Below, in pieces: positions 43,510 to 50,669 of a stretch of 50,669 nucleotides of DNA; the first letter of the stretch is position 1; every line of letters begins with the position of its first letter. The notes below the pieces were generated by a model. That model was not told the origin of the DNA. It ran no database searches and saw nothing but the letters and a program-made list of their open reading frames with translations. This DNA comes from an uncultured Chromatiaceae bacterium. Lineage in GTDB: Bacteria; Pseudomonadota; Gammaproteobacteria; Enterobacterales; Alteromonadaceae. The position numbers were made by a program, and so were the translations under genes. The stretch spans positions 1-50,669 of the forward strand of contig CAMLRA010000015.1 of assembly GCA_946482325.1 (NCBI GenBank), given 5' to 3'.

Positions 43510-44526
43510 ATGATGGTGATCCGTCCAATCCGCGCCGCAGATTTCCCGGTGCTTTATGAAATGGCGGTTGAGTCCGGCCACGGTTTTACTTCGTTACCGG
43601 TCAACGACGAACTGCTGCAACGCAAAATTAACCGCTCTGAGCAGAGCTTTCACAAAACGGTACAGAAGCCGGTCGATGAAGGTTATCTGTTTGTGCTGGA
43701 AGATACCGTCAGCGGCGAAATTTGCGGTACCAGTGCCATTGAAGCCGCGGTGGGGCTGGACGATGCCTTTTATAACTATCATCTGGGTAAGGTTGTTCAT
43801 ACGTCGCGGGCGTTAGGCGTCTACAAGACCGTGGACATTCTGACGCTCTGTAACGATTACACCGGCGCGACTGAACTTTGTACCTTGTTTTTGCGTGAAC
43901 ACCGCCGCGAGAAAAACAACGGCAAGATGTTGTCGCGCTTTCGTTTTTTATTTATGGCGGAATTTCGTGAGCGCTTTTCTGACCGCATCATCGCCGAAAT
44001 GCGCGGTGTGTCGGACGAAAACGGCAATTCACCATTCTGGGAATGGCTACAGGAACATTTCTTTTCAGTCGATTTCCCGACCGCCGATTATCTGACCGGC
44101 ATTGGCCAGAAAGTGTTTATCGCCGAATTAATGCCGAAGTACCCGATTTACGTCAGTCTGCTCAGCAAAGAAGCGCAGGCGGTTATTGGTAAAGTGCACG
44201 AAAAAACCCGGCCGGCGCTGCAGCTGCTGCAGTCGGAAGGTTTTTCTGCCACAGGTTATGTCGACATTTTTGACGCCGGCCCGACGGTGGAAGCCAAACT
44301 GGAGCATATCCGTACGGCACGCAACAGTCGCCGGCTGCAGGTACGTATCGCGCCGGTCAGCGGCGGCCAGCCTTATCTGGTCTGTAACACCGACTGCGAG
44401 AATTTCCGCGCCAGCTGGACCCATCTGCATCTGGCCGAAACCGCTACTGAGGTTAATTTGCCAGCCGAGTTCGCTGAAGCGCTGCAGGTCAGCGATGGCG
44501 ACTGGGTGCGCTTGGCCCGTTTATAA
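43510..44526 (+). CDS. astA: Arginine N-succinyltransferase
   Basis: First enzyme of the arginine succinyltransferase pathway: arginine plus succinyl-CoA to N2-succinylarginine. The 338 residues match AstA length. Motifs: MVIRPIRAADFPVLYEMAVESGHGFTSLP at the N-terminus, the GNAT-like core FVLEDTVSGEICGTSAIEAAVGL (~60-82), ELCTLFLREHRREKNNGKMLSRFRFLFMAEF (~120-150) and DIFDAGPTVEA (~254-264). Ribosome-binding site GAGGAAG; the first of two ATGs is chosen. It is followed 18 nt later by astD. astB and astE, needed to finish the pathway, are not in this window. Confidence 0.96.
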   Translation: MMVIRPIRAADFPVLYEMAVESGHGFTSLPVNDELLQRKINRSEQSFHKTVQKPVDEGYLFVLEDTVSGEICGTSAIEAAVGLDDAFYNYHLGKVVHTSRALGVYKTVDILTLCNDYTGATELCTLFLREHRREKNNGKMLSRFRFLFMAEFRERFSDRIIAEMRGVSDENGNSPFWEWLQEHFFSVDFPTADYLTGIGQKVFIAELMPKYPIYVSLLSKEAQAVIGKVHEKTRPALQLLQSEGFSATGYVDIFDAGPTVEAKLEHIRTARNSRRLQVRIAPVSGGQPYLVCNTDCENFRASWTHLHLAETATEVNLPAEFAEALQVSDGDWVRLARL

Positions 44527-44532
44527 GTTTAA

Positions 44533-46014
<1,482 letters not shown>

Positions 46015-46039
46015 GTTTGACCAACAAAATGACCTGATA

Positions 46040-46067
46040 AGAACCCGCTTCATGCGGGTTCTGTTTT
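46040..46067 (+). terminator. Terminator of the ast unit
   Basis: AGAACCCGC-TTCAT-GCGGGTTCT, perfect 9-bp stem, followed by GTTTTG. Confidence 0.88.
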
Positions 46068-46210
46068 GACCCTGCGCAAACTTTGTTCACAGAATCAGCT
46101 GTCTGACTTGCCCTTCCTCCAGTGCAGATATATTTTTAAGCTCAGCGCTTTACGCTGAAATGCAATCTGTGGCAGATTGAATTCCCTCATCCATCCCGGT
46201 ACGCAAAGCT

Positions 46211-46561
46211 ATGGTCACGGACAAACCCGGTTATGAACATCTGATTCAGTTTTTAACCGAACATTTAGCGTTATTCGAGCAACAAGGCACGCCGACGTCG
46301 CATCGCAAAACGCTGGGTGTGATCATCGAAGAGCAGATTGCCGAACAAATCATTCAGCTGTGTCTGCAGCATACTGAGTTGGAAACCATCCACCGTAGCC
46401 AAATCATCCGCGAAGTGGATGGCATCATGTACGACTTTCAGGAAGTGCTGGCCTCCGTCATTGAAAAACCAGCGACTGAAGAGCAAATCGAACTGATTAA
46501 CGAAGTGTCGTTATTGATTAAAAACCTGTTTGATACCGCCATTGCCCATCTGATGGATTAA
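46211..46561 (+). CDS. Conserved hypothetical protein, DUF3802-like
   Basis: Small all-helical soluble protein of 116 residues, acidic, without signal peptide or membrane helix. The N-terminal GYEHLIQFLTEHLALFE and the central EEQIAEQII, IREVDGIMYDFQEVLASV and SLLIKNLFDTAIAHL blocks agree with DUF3802 as I recall it, a family restricted to marine gammaproteobacteria with no known function. It stands between the ast terminator and an OsmC gene. No clear ribosome-binding site is visible beyond AAAG, so expression may be low. Confidence 0.65.
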   Translation: MVTDKPGYEHLIQFLTEHLALFEQQGTPTSHRKTLGVIIEEQIAEQIIQLCLQHTELETIHRSQIIREVDGIMYDFQEVLASVIEKPATEEQIELINEVSLLIKNLFDTAIAHLMD

Positions 46562-46649
46562 GACTGCTCCGGTCTTGCATAACTGCTGGCAGGGCAAAGC
46601 ATTTATTCGTTAGAATAGCGCTTTTCCCCTCAGACAGCAGGAGCCTTCT

Positions 46650-47093
46650 ATGGCCGACAATAATCAACTTCATGCCACCGTCAGCTGGGCTGGCGACAGT
46701 AACTTTATCGGTCGTTCCGGTTCAGGCCATGCTGTCGTGTTTGATTCCAATAAAGACAATGGCGTCGCACCCACACCGATGGAAATGCTGCTGATGTCCG
46801 CCGGTGCCTGTTCTTCAGTCGACGTAGTCAGCATTCTGCAAAAAGCCAAACAGCAAGTGACCCACTGTCGCGTGGTATTAAGCGGCGAGCGCGTCGATTC
46901 TATCCCGCGGGTATTTGAAAAAATTCATCTGCATTTTGAAGTCACCGGCTTTAACGTCAGTGAAAAACACGTCGAGCGGGCGGTGAATTTATCTGCTGAG
47001 AAATACTGCTCTGTGTCCATCATGCTGCAAAAAGCCATGACAGTGACGCATTCATTTGCCGTGATCCAAAGTGAGCTGCAGCCAGAAGGCTGA
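46650..47093 (+). CDS. OsmC-family protein, YhfA type
   Basis: Peroxide-reductase-like OsmC-fold protein of 147 residues behind AGGAG. The two redox Cys of the family are present: MSAGACSSVDVVSILQKA (~49-66) and SAEKYCSVSIMLQKA (~115-129). The YhfA subgroup, unlike OsmC and Ohr, has little known activity. E. coli yhfA lies beside crp and prkB; here prkB is two genes downstream and speD lies between, a relic of the same neighbourhood. It is probably a single-gene or speD-linked unit, with 60 bp to the speD start. Confidence 0.9.
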   Translation: MADNNQLHATVSWAGDSNFIGRSGSGHAVVFDSNKDNGVAPTPMEMLLMSAGACSSVDVVSILQKAKQQVTHCRVVLSGERVDSIPRVFEKIHLHFEVTGFNVSEKHVERAVNLSAEKYCSVSIMLQKAMTVTHSFAVIQSELQPEG

Positions 47094-47153
47094 CAGTTCT
47101 GAAGTTGAGTAACCTATACTGAGGACTCTGTACTCAGTGGAGAGAAGAAGACC

Positions 47154-47945
47154 GTGGTCAAACCTTTTGAAAAATTGAAGCTGCATGGCTTTAACAATTT
47201 AACCAAAAGCCTGAGTTTCAGTATCTACGATATCTGCTATGCGCAGACCGATCAGCAGCGGCAGGAGTATATCTCCTACATTGATGAGCAATACAATGCC
47301 GACCGGTTGACCGACATTCTGTCGGAAGTGGTGCATATTATCGGCGCCAATATCCTCAACATTGCGCGGCAGGATTACGATCCGCAAGGCGCCAGCGTGA
47401 CCATTCTGGTCTGTGAAGAACCTATTGAAGACAAAGCCACGGGCCCGACGCCGGATGCTATTGTGGCGCATCTGGATAAAAGTCATATCTGCGTGCACAC
47501 CTACCCGGAACACCATCCGCATGATGGCATCTGTACTTTCCGCGCCGATATTGAAGTGTCGACCTGTGGTGTGATTTCGCCGCTCAAAGCGCTGAATTTC
47601 TTAATTCATAGTTTTGAGTCGGATATTGTCACTATCGATTACCGGGTGCGTGGTTTTACCCGGGATGTCAGCGGTGTGAAGCACTACATCGATCACCCGA
47701 TCCACTCCATTCAAAACTTTATGGACGATGCGACCAAAAACGCCTTCCAGATGGTCGACGTTAACGTCTATCAGGAAAACCTGTTCCACACCAAGATGAT
47801 GCTGAAAGACTTTGCACTGGATAACTACATCTTTGGTGCCGGTGTGGATTCAATCAACGCTGAAGAACAACGCGCCATCGCAAAAAAAGTAAAACGCGAA
47901 ATGCGCGAAATTTTCTATGGCCGTAATCTGCCGGATTTGGCTTAA
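47154..47945 (+). CDS. speD: S-adenosylmethionine decarboxylase proenzyme, E. coli type
   Basis: Pyruvoyl-dependent enzyme of 263 residues that decarboxylates S-adenosylmethionine for spermidine synthesis. It starts at GTG 47154 behind GGAGAG and is nearly collinear with E. coli SpeD (264 residues). The proenzyme is self-cleaved before Ser110 in [16 protein letters not shown], making the pyruvoyl group. [36 protein letters not shown] [15 protein letters not shown] and [15 protein letters not shown] are diagnostic. speE is not adjacent, so the aminopropyltransferase must be elsewhere. A terminator follows the stop. Confidence 0.97.
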   Translation: MVKPFEKLKLHGFNNLTKSLSFSIYDICYAQTDQQRQEYISYIDEQYNADRLTDILSEVVHIIGANILNIARQDYDPQGASVTILVCEEPIEDKATGPTPDAIVAHLDKSHICVHTYPEHHPHDGICTFRADIEVSTCGVISPLKALNFLIHSFESDIVTIDYRVRGFTRDVSGVKHYIDHPIHSIQNFMDDATKNAFQMVDVNVYQENLFHTKMMLKDFALDNYIFGAGVDSINAEEQRAIAKKVKREMREIFYGRNLPDLA

Positions 47946-47952
47946 ATATTAA

Positions 47953-47985
47953 GGCCTTGCTCGCAAAGAGTAGGGCCATCTTTTT
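47953..47985 (+). terminator. Terminator of speD
   Basis: GGCCTTGCTC pairs with GAGTAGGGCC around GCAAA (10 pairs, two of them G-U), followed by ATCTTTTT. Confidence 0.8.
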
Positions 47986-48006
47986 ATCGGGAACAGGACT
48001 TTGCTA

Positions 48007-48528
48007 ATGCCCCAGTCTGACATGCTGATCCGCGCCGCTACCATCGCAGATGCCGAAGCGATTGCCGCGATTTACAATCCTTATGTCATGGAGACCGCGG
48101 TCAGCTTCGAAGAACAGCCAGTGACTGCAGACGAGATGGCTACACGCATCAGCGGCGTGCTGCAACAAGGCTTGCCTTATCTGGTGGCTGAAGCTGCTGG
48201 CGAAGTGCTGGGGTATTGCTATGCGACGCCGTGGAAAGCGCGGGCGGCTTATCGTTATTCAGTGGAAGTGACGGTCTATCTGCAACCGGCTGCACAGGGG
48301 CGTGGTGTCGGTTATGCGCTGTATCAGCAGCTGTTTGGCTTGTTAAAAGCCGCGGGTTACCACGCGGCGCTGGGTGGCATCGTGCAGCCGAATCCGGCCA
48401 GCGTGGCTTTGCATGAAAAATGCGGCATGAAACAGGTGGCCTTGTTACCCGATATCGGCTTTAAACAAGGCCAGTGGCACAGCGTCGGTTATTGGCAGTT
48501 ACTGCTGAGCGAGTTTCCGCCGGGCTAA
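48007..48528 (+). CDS. GNAT acetyltransferase, Pat/Bar-like
   Basis: Acetyltransferase of 173 residues from the ATG at 48007 (a TTG two codons earlier is possible). It has the phosphinothricin-acetyltransferase-like pattern: IRAATIADAEAIAAIYNPYV at the N-terminus, TAVSFEEQPVTADEM (~30-44), the acetyl-CoA loop QGRGVGYALYQQL (~97-109), and GGIVQPNPASVALHEKCGM (~123-141) followed by GQWHSVGYWQL. Such enzymes acetylate amino groups of methionine sulfone/sulfoximine or other amino-acid analogues in most bacteria; herbicide resistance is not implied. It converges on prkB with 19 bp between. Confidence 0.88.
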   Translation: MPQSDMLIRAATIADAEAIAAIYNPYVMETAVSFEEQPVTADEMATRISGVLQQGLPYLVAEAAGEVLGYCYATPWKARAAYRYSVEVTVYLQPAAQGRGVGYALYQQLFGLLKAAGYHAALGGIVQPNPASVALHEKCGMKQVALLPDIGFKQGQWHSVGYWQLLLSEFPPG

Positions 48529-48534
48529 GCCCGG
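48520..48534. other. Small hairpin at convergent gene ends
   Basis: CCGGGC-TAA-GCCCGG with the GNAT stop codon as its loop. It is too short and lacks U tracts, so it is at most a weak terminator. Confidence 0.35.
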
Positions 48535-48547
48535 TGAAATCCCGGCC

Positions 48548-49441
48548 TTATTCAATCCAGCTGACCTGACCCCGCGCCTGGCGGCGTTTAAGCATCAGCT
48601 CTTCAATCAGCGGCGTTAAAATCAGCTCCATCGCGAGGCCCATCTTGCCGCCCGGCACGACCAGCGTATTCACCCGTGACATAAAAGAGCCCTGCAGCAT
48701 TTGCAGGTAATAAGGGAAATCGACGTGTTTGATGCCGCGAAAGCGTATCACGACAAAACTTTCATCCAGCGACGGAATATCTTTGGCGCTGAACGGGTTT
48801 GAGGTATCCACGGTCGGCACACGCTGAAAGTTAATATGGGTGCGGGAAAACTGCGGTGTGATGTGATTGATGTAATCGTCCATGCTGCGCACTATGCTGG
48901 CCATCACCGCTTCACGCGAATGGCCGCGCTCCGAGGTGTCGCGCATGATTTTCTGGATCCATTCCAGGTTGATAATCGGCACCATGCCAATCAGTAAATC
49001 GACATGGCGCGCCACGTTATTCGCATCTGTAACAACGCCGCCGTGCAGACCTTCATAAAACAATAAATCGGTGTCGGGGCGGATATCCTGCCAGGGCGTA
49101 AAAGTGCCGGGCAGCTGATTAAACGGCACCGCTTCGTCAAAGGTATGCAGATATTTGCGGATTTTCGTGCTGCCATGTTCAGCATAACTGGCAAAGCAGT
49201 TTTCCAGCGCGGCGAAGTCATTGGCTTCAGCGCCGAAATAACTGATATGGCGGCCTTGCTCGCGTGCTTTGCGAACTTCGACATCCATTTCCGGTCTGCT
49301 GTAGCGATGGAAACAATCGCCTTCAACAAAAGCCGCATCAATGCCTTGCGTGCGGAAGATATGCGAAAAGGCGTTGGTGGTCGTGGTCGTGCCGGCTCCG
49401 GAGGAGCCCGTCACGGCAATAATCGGGTTTTTTTGTGACAT
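48548..49441 (-). CDS. prkB: Phosphoribulokinase-like protein (PrkB)
   Basis: P-loop kinase of the phosphoribulokinase family, 297 residues (E. coli PrkB about 289). P-loop GSSGAGTTTTTNAFSHIF (~12-29), EGDCFHRYSRPEMDVEV (~40-56), FYEGLHGGV (~129-137) and INLEWIQKIMRDTSERGHSREAV (~157-180) are visible. The Calvin-cycle reaction is ribulose 5-phosphate plus ATP to ribulose 1,5-bisphosphate; in gammaproteobacteria without RubisCO the function is unclear and no RubisCO gene is present here. The prkB-yhfA neighbourhood of E. coli is partly kept. Ribosome-binding site GGAG. It is divergent from the next gene. Confidence 0.9.
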   Translation of the reverse strand: MSQKNPIIAVTGSSGAGTTTTTNAFSHIFRTQGIDAAFVEGDCFHRYSRPEMDVEVRKAREQGRHISYFGAEANDFAALENCFASYAEHGSTKIRKYLHTFDEAVPFNQLPGTFTPWQDIRPDTDLLFYEGLHGGVVTDANNVARHVDLLIGMVPIINLEWIQKIMRDTSERGHSREAVMASIVRSMDDYINHITPQFSRTHINFQRVPTVDTSNPFSAKDIPSLDESFVVIRFRGIKHVDFPYYLQMLQGSFMSRVNTLVVPGGKMGLAMELILTPLIEELMLKRRQARGQVSWIE

Positions 49442-49545
49442 CCGCGCACTCCGTTCTGATTTGCTTTGGCTTTACCATAAAGGATAAAGTGAAGTCACAG
49501 CAAGCGGCAGCGGATGTCGTCTTCTACATATTCAGCAGGAATTTC

Positions 49546-50430
49546 ATGAAAGTATTCAGTTTTGCCGCGTTGTTTCTGGCGCTTAATGCCAGTGCGGACC
49601 CGCAATACCAAATTCAATACGCGCAATATCAAAATGCCGAACATGGCGTTGCTATTCAAAAAGTCCTCGGCACTATCCAGCAAAAAGGTTATCAAAATCA
49701 GCCGGCATTTAGCCGTGACGGCAGCCGCTTGCTGTGGACAGCGCAAGCCGGGGAAGGGCCGATGGCGACCGACATTCACTGGTTGCTGTTAACTGAGGGC
49801 GGCGCTGGCAAAGCACTGCGCGCCACGCCTTTTGGTGAATTTTCGGCGACACCGCTACCGGGTTCTGACAGCGACTACTCCGTCGTGCGGGTCGAAGCCG
49901 ACGGCACGCAGCGGCTGTGGCAAATCAACAGTCAGACCGAGCAGCTGTTGTTTCCGGAGTTAAAAGGCGTCGGTTATCACGCCTGGGGTGCAGATGAAGA
50001 TTTATTGCTGTTTTTACTCGAAGACAGTGAAGGCCCGAACCGCGCCGTGTATAGAACCAAAGACGGCGAGCTGAAGACGCTGGCCGGCCATATTGGCCGG
50101 GCTTTGTTGTATCAGGCCAGCACAGACCGGTTTTTCTTTACGGCGCCGCGGCCAGGCCAGCCAGAAAACAGCCCACTGTGGCTCTGGCGTTATCAGGCAG
50201 GCAACAAAAAAGCCGACGCTTTATTGCCAATGCCGGCCAATGGCCAGGATTTAGCGGTCACGAGCCAGGGCACAGTACTGGTCAGCGCCGGCAAATTTAT
50301 CTTCCAACTGGTCGATGACCACTGGTTGCCCTGGGCGGATTTATCCAAACAATGTGACGGCAAAGTCAGCCGTTTTAAATTAAACCCGGTCCAGCCGGTG
50401 CTGGCCTTTGTCTGTGAGAAGGAGAGTTAA
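49546..50430 (+). CDS. Exported PD40-type beta-propeller protein
   Basis: Periplasmic or secreted protein of 294 residues from the ATG at 49546 (AGGA 6 nt upstream); the frame reaches back to 49435, but that part overlaps prkB and is not protein-like. Residues 1-17 are a signal peptide (FSFAALFLALNASA). The rest has repeated WD40/TolB-like units: QPAFSRDGSRLLWTAQ (~56-71), HAWGADEDLLLFLLED, DRFFFTAPRP and NPVQPVLAFVCE. No enzyme motif is visible, so it is likely a binding scaffold. Its stop overlaps the next start by one base (TAATG), so it is translationally coupled to the MAPEG gene. Confidence 0.75.
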   Translation: MKVFSFAALFLALNASADPQYQIQYAQYQNAEHGVAIQKVLGTIQQKGYQNQPAFSRDGSRLLWTAQAGEGPMATDIHWLLLTEGGAGKALRATPFGEFSATPLPGSDSDYSVVRVEADGTQRLWQINSQTEQLLFPELKGVGYHAWGADEDLLLFLLEDSEGPNRAVYRTKDGELKTLAGHIGRALLYQASTDRFFFTAPRPGQPENSPLWLWRYQAGNKKADALLPMPANGQDLAVTSQGTVLVSAGKFIFQLVDDHWLPWADLSKQCDGKVSRFKLNPVQPVLAFVCEKES

Positions 50431-50669
50431 TGGCCAGTATCTTGTGGGCGTTATTTGCTGTGGCTTTGCTGCCTTATCTGGCGCGTATTCCGGTCGCGCG
50501 GGCTATGAATCAGCTAGGTGGTTACGACAATCACCTGCCACGCGCGCAACAAGCGCGGCTAGAAGGGCTGGGGGCGCGCGCCAATGCCGCGCATTACAAC
50601 AGCTTTGAAGCGCTGCAGCTGTTTCTGGCTGCGGTGGCCGGTTGTGTAGTCAGTGGCAATTATGACGGC
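50430..50669 (+). CDS. MAPEG-family membrane protein, partial
   Basis: Start of a small inner-membrane protein; 80 codons are present before the window ends. The ATG at 50430 overlaps the stop of the propeller gene and lies behind GGAG. Helix 1 is ILWALFAVALLPYLARI (~4-20). The loop RANAAHYNSFEALQLFLAAVAGCV (~50-73) is the hallmark of the MAPEG family (membrane-associated proteins in eicosanoid and glutathione metabolism). Bacterial members are about 130 residues, and their substrate is usually unknown. Confidence 0.8.
   Translation, partial: MASILWALFAVALLPYLARIPVARAMNQLGGYDNHLPRAQQARLEGLGARANAAHYNSFEALQLFLAAVAGCVVSGNYDG

Noticed and set aside
48548..49441. prkB as evidence for a Calvin cycle
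   Set aside because: PrkB-type genes are widespread in heterotrophic gammaproteobacteria and no RubisCO gene is in the window.

Overview
The window looks like a chromosomal stretch of a heterotrophic, probably aquatic, gammaproteobacterium of the Alteromonadales/Chromatiaceae-like group (Rheinheimera-type). This is an inference from gene content: an E. coli-type speD, a yhfA-like OsmC gene next to speD and prkB, a DUF3802-type gene, astC-astA-astD, a large TonB-dependent receptor, and many hybrid sensor kinases and c-di-GMP proteins. I see no tRNA, rRNA, CRISPR array, insertion sequence or prophage.

Layout. 1-3.6 kb: a LysR regulator divergent from modF, then a periplasmic PhnD-like binding protein. 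3.7-12.6 kb: a signalling block on the minus strand, made of an MHYT/PAS hybrid histidine kinase overlapping an HD-GYP response regulator, an SDR oxidoreductase and a TetR repressor that share an identical 20-bp palindromic operator, and a beta-propeller diguanylate cyclase. 12.7-21.4 kb: a probable cyanophycin (multi-L-arginyl-poly-L-aspartate) utilisation locus, made of a TonB-dependent receptor, a secreted cyanophycinase-like peptidase, a YfcC-type permease and an isoaspartyl dipeptidase homologue. 21.5-26.8 kb: a LuxR-type response regulator convergent with a FIST-domain sensor and hybrid kinase (NosP/NahK-like), next to an ExaC/AldB-type aldehyde dehydrogenase. 27-35 kb: Rof, a secreted zinc metallopeptidase, an XRE membrane regulator, glutathione-dependent formaldehyde oxidation (frmA, fghA) with a divergent LysR gene, and a truncated PspC-like protein. 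35.2-39.9 kb: a MacB/LolD-type ABC export system. 40-46 kb: pabA, an HDOD protein and astC-astA-astD for arginine catabolism. 46-50.7 kb: DUF3802, OsmC, speD, GNAT, prkB, a PD40 propeller and the start of a MAPEG protein.

How the genes may work together (inference). The secreted peptidase would cut cyanophycin to beta-Asp-Arg. The receptor and permease would take up the products, and the dipeptidase would release Asp and Arg. The AST genes 21 kb away would then degrade arginine to glutamate and succinate; astB and astE are not in the window.

The most unusual signal is a pair of unannotated 24-codon ORFs. One lies ahead of the TonB receptor (16120-16194, minus) and one ahead of the permease (18416-18490, plus). 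They share 17 of 24 residues and end in the same YYLSEWFN block. Eight of the 17 identical residues use different codons, so selection appears to act on the peptide. Each ends in TAG and is followed exactly 4 nt later by a strong hairpin with a 5-nt loop, although the two hairpin sequences are unrelated. This looks like a duplicated leader-peptide control element for the locus. A second oddity is that the dipeptidase homologue has Leu in place of one metal-binding His and Glu where E. coli IadA has its carboxylated Lys.
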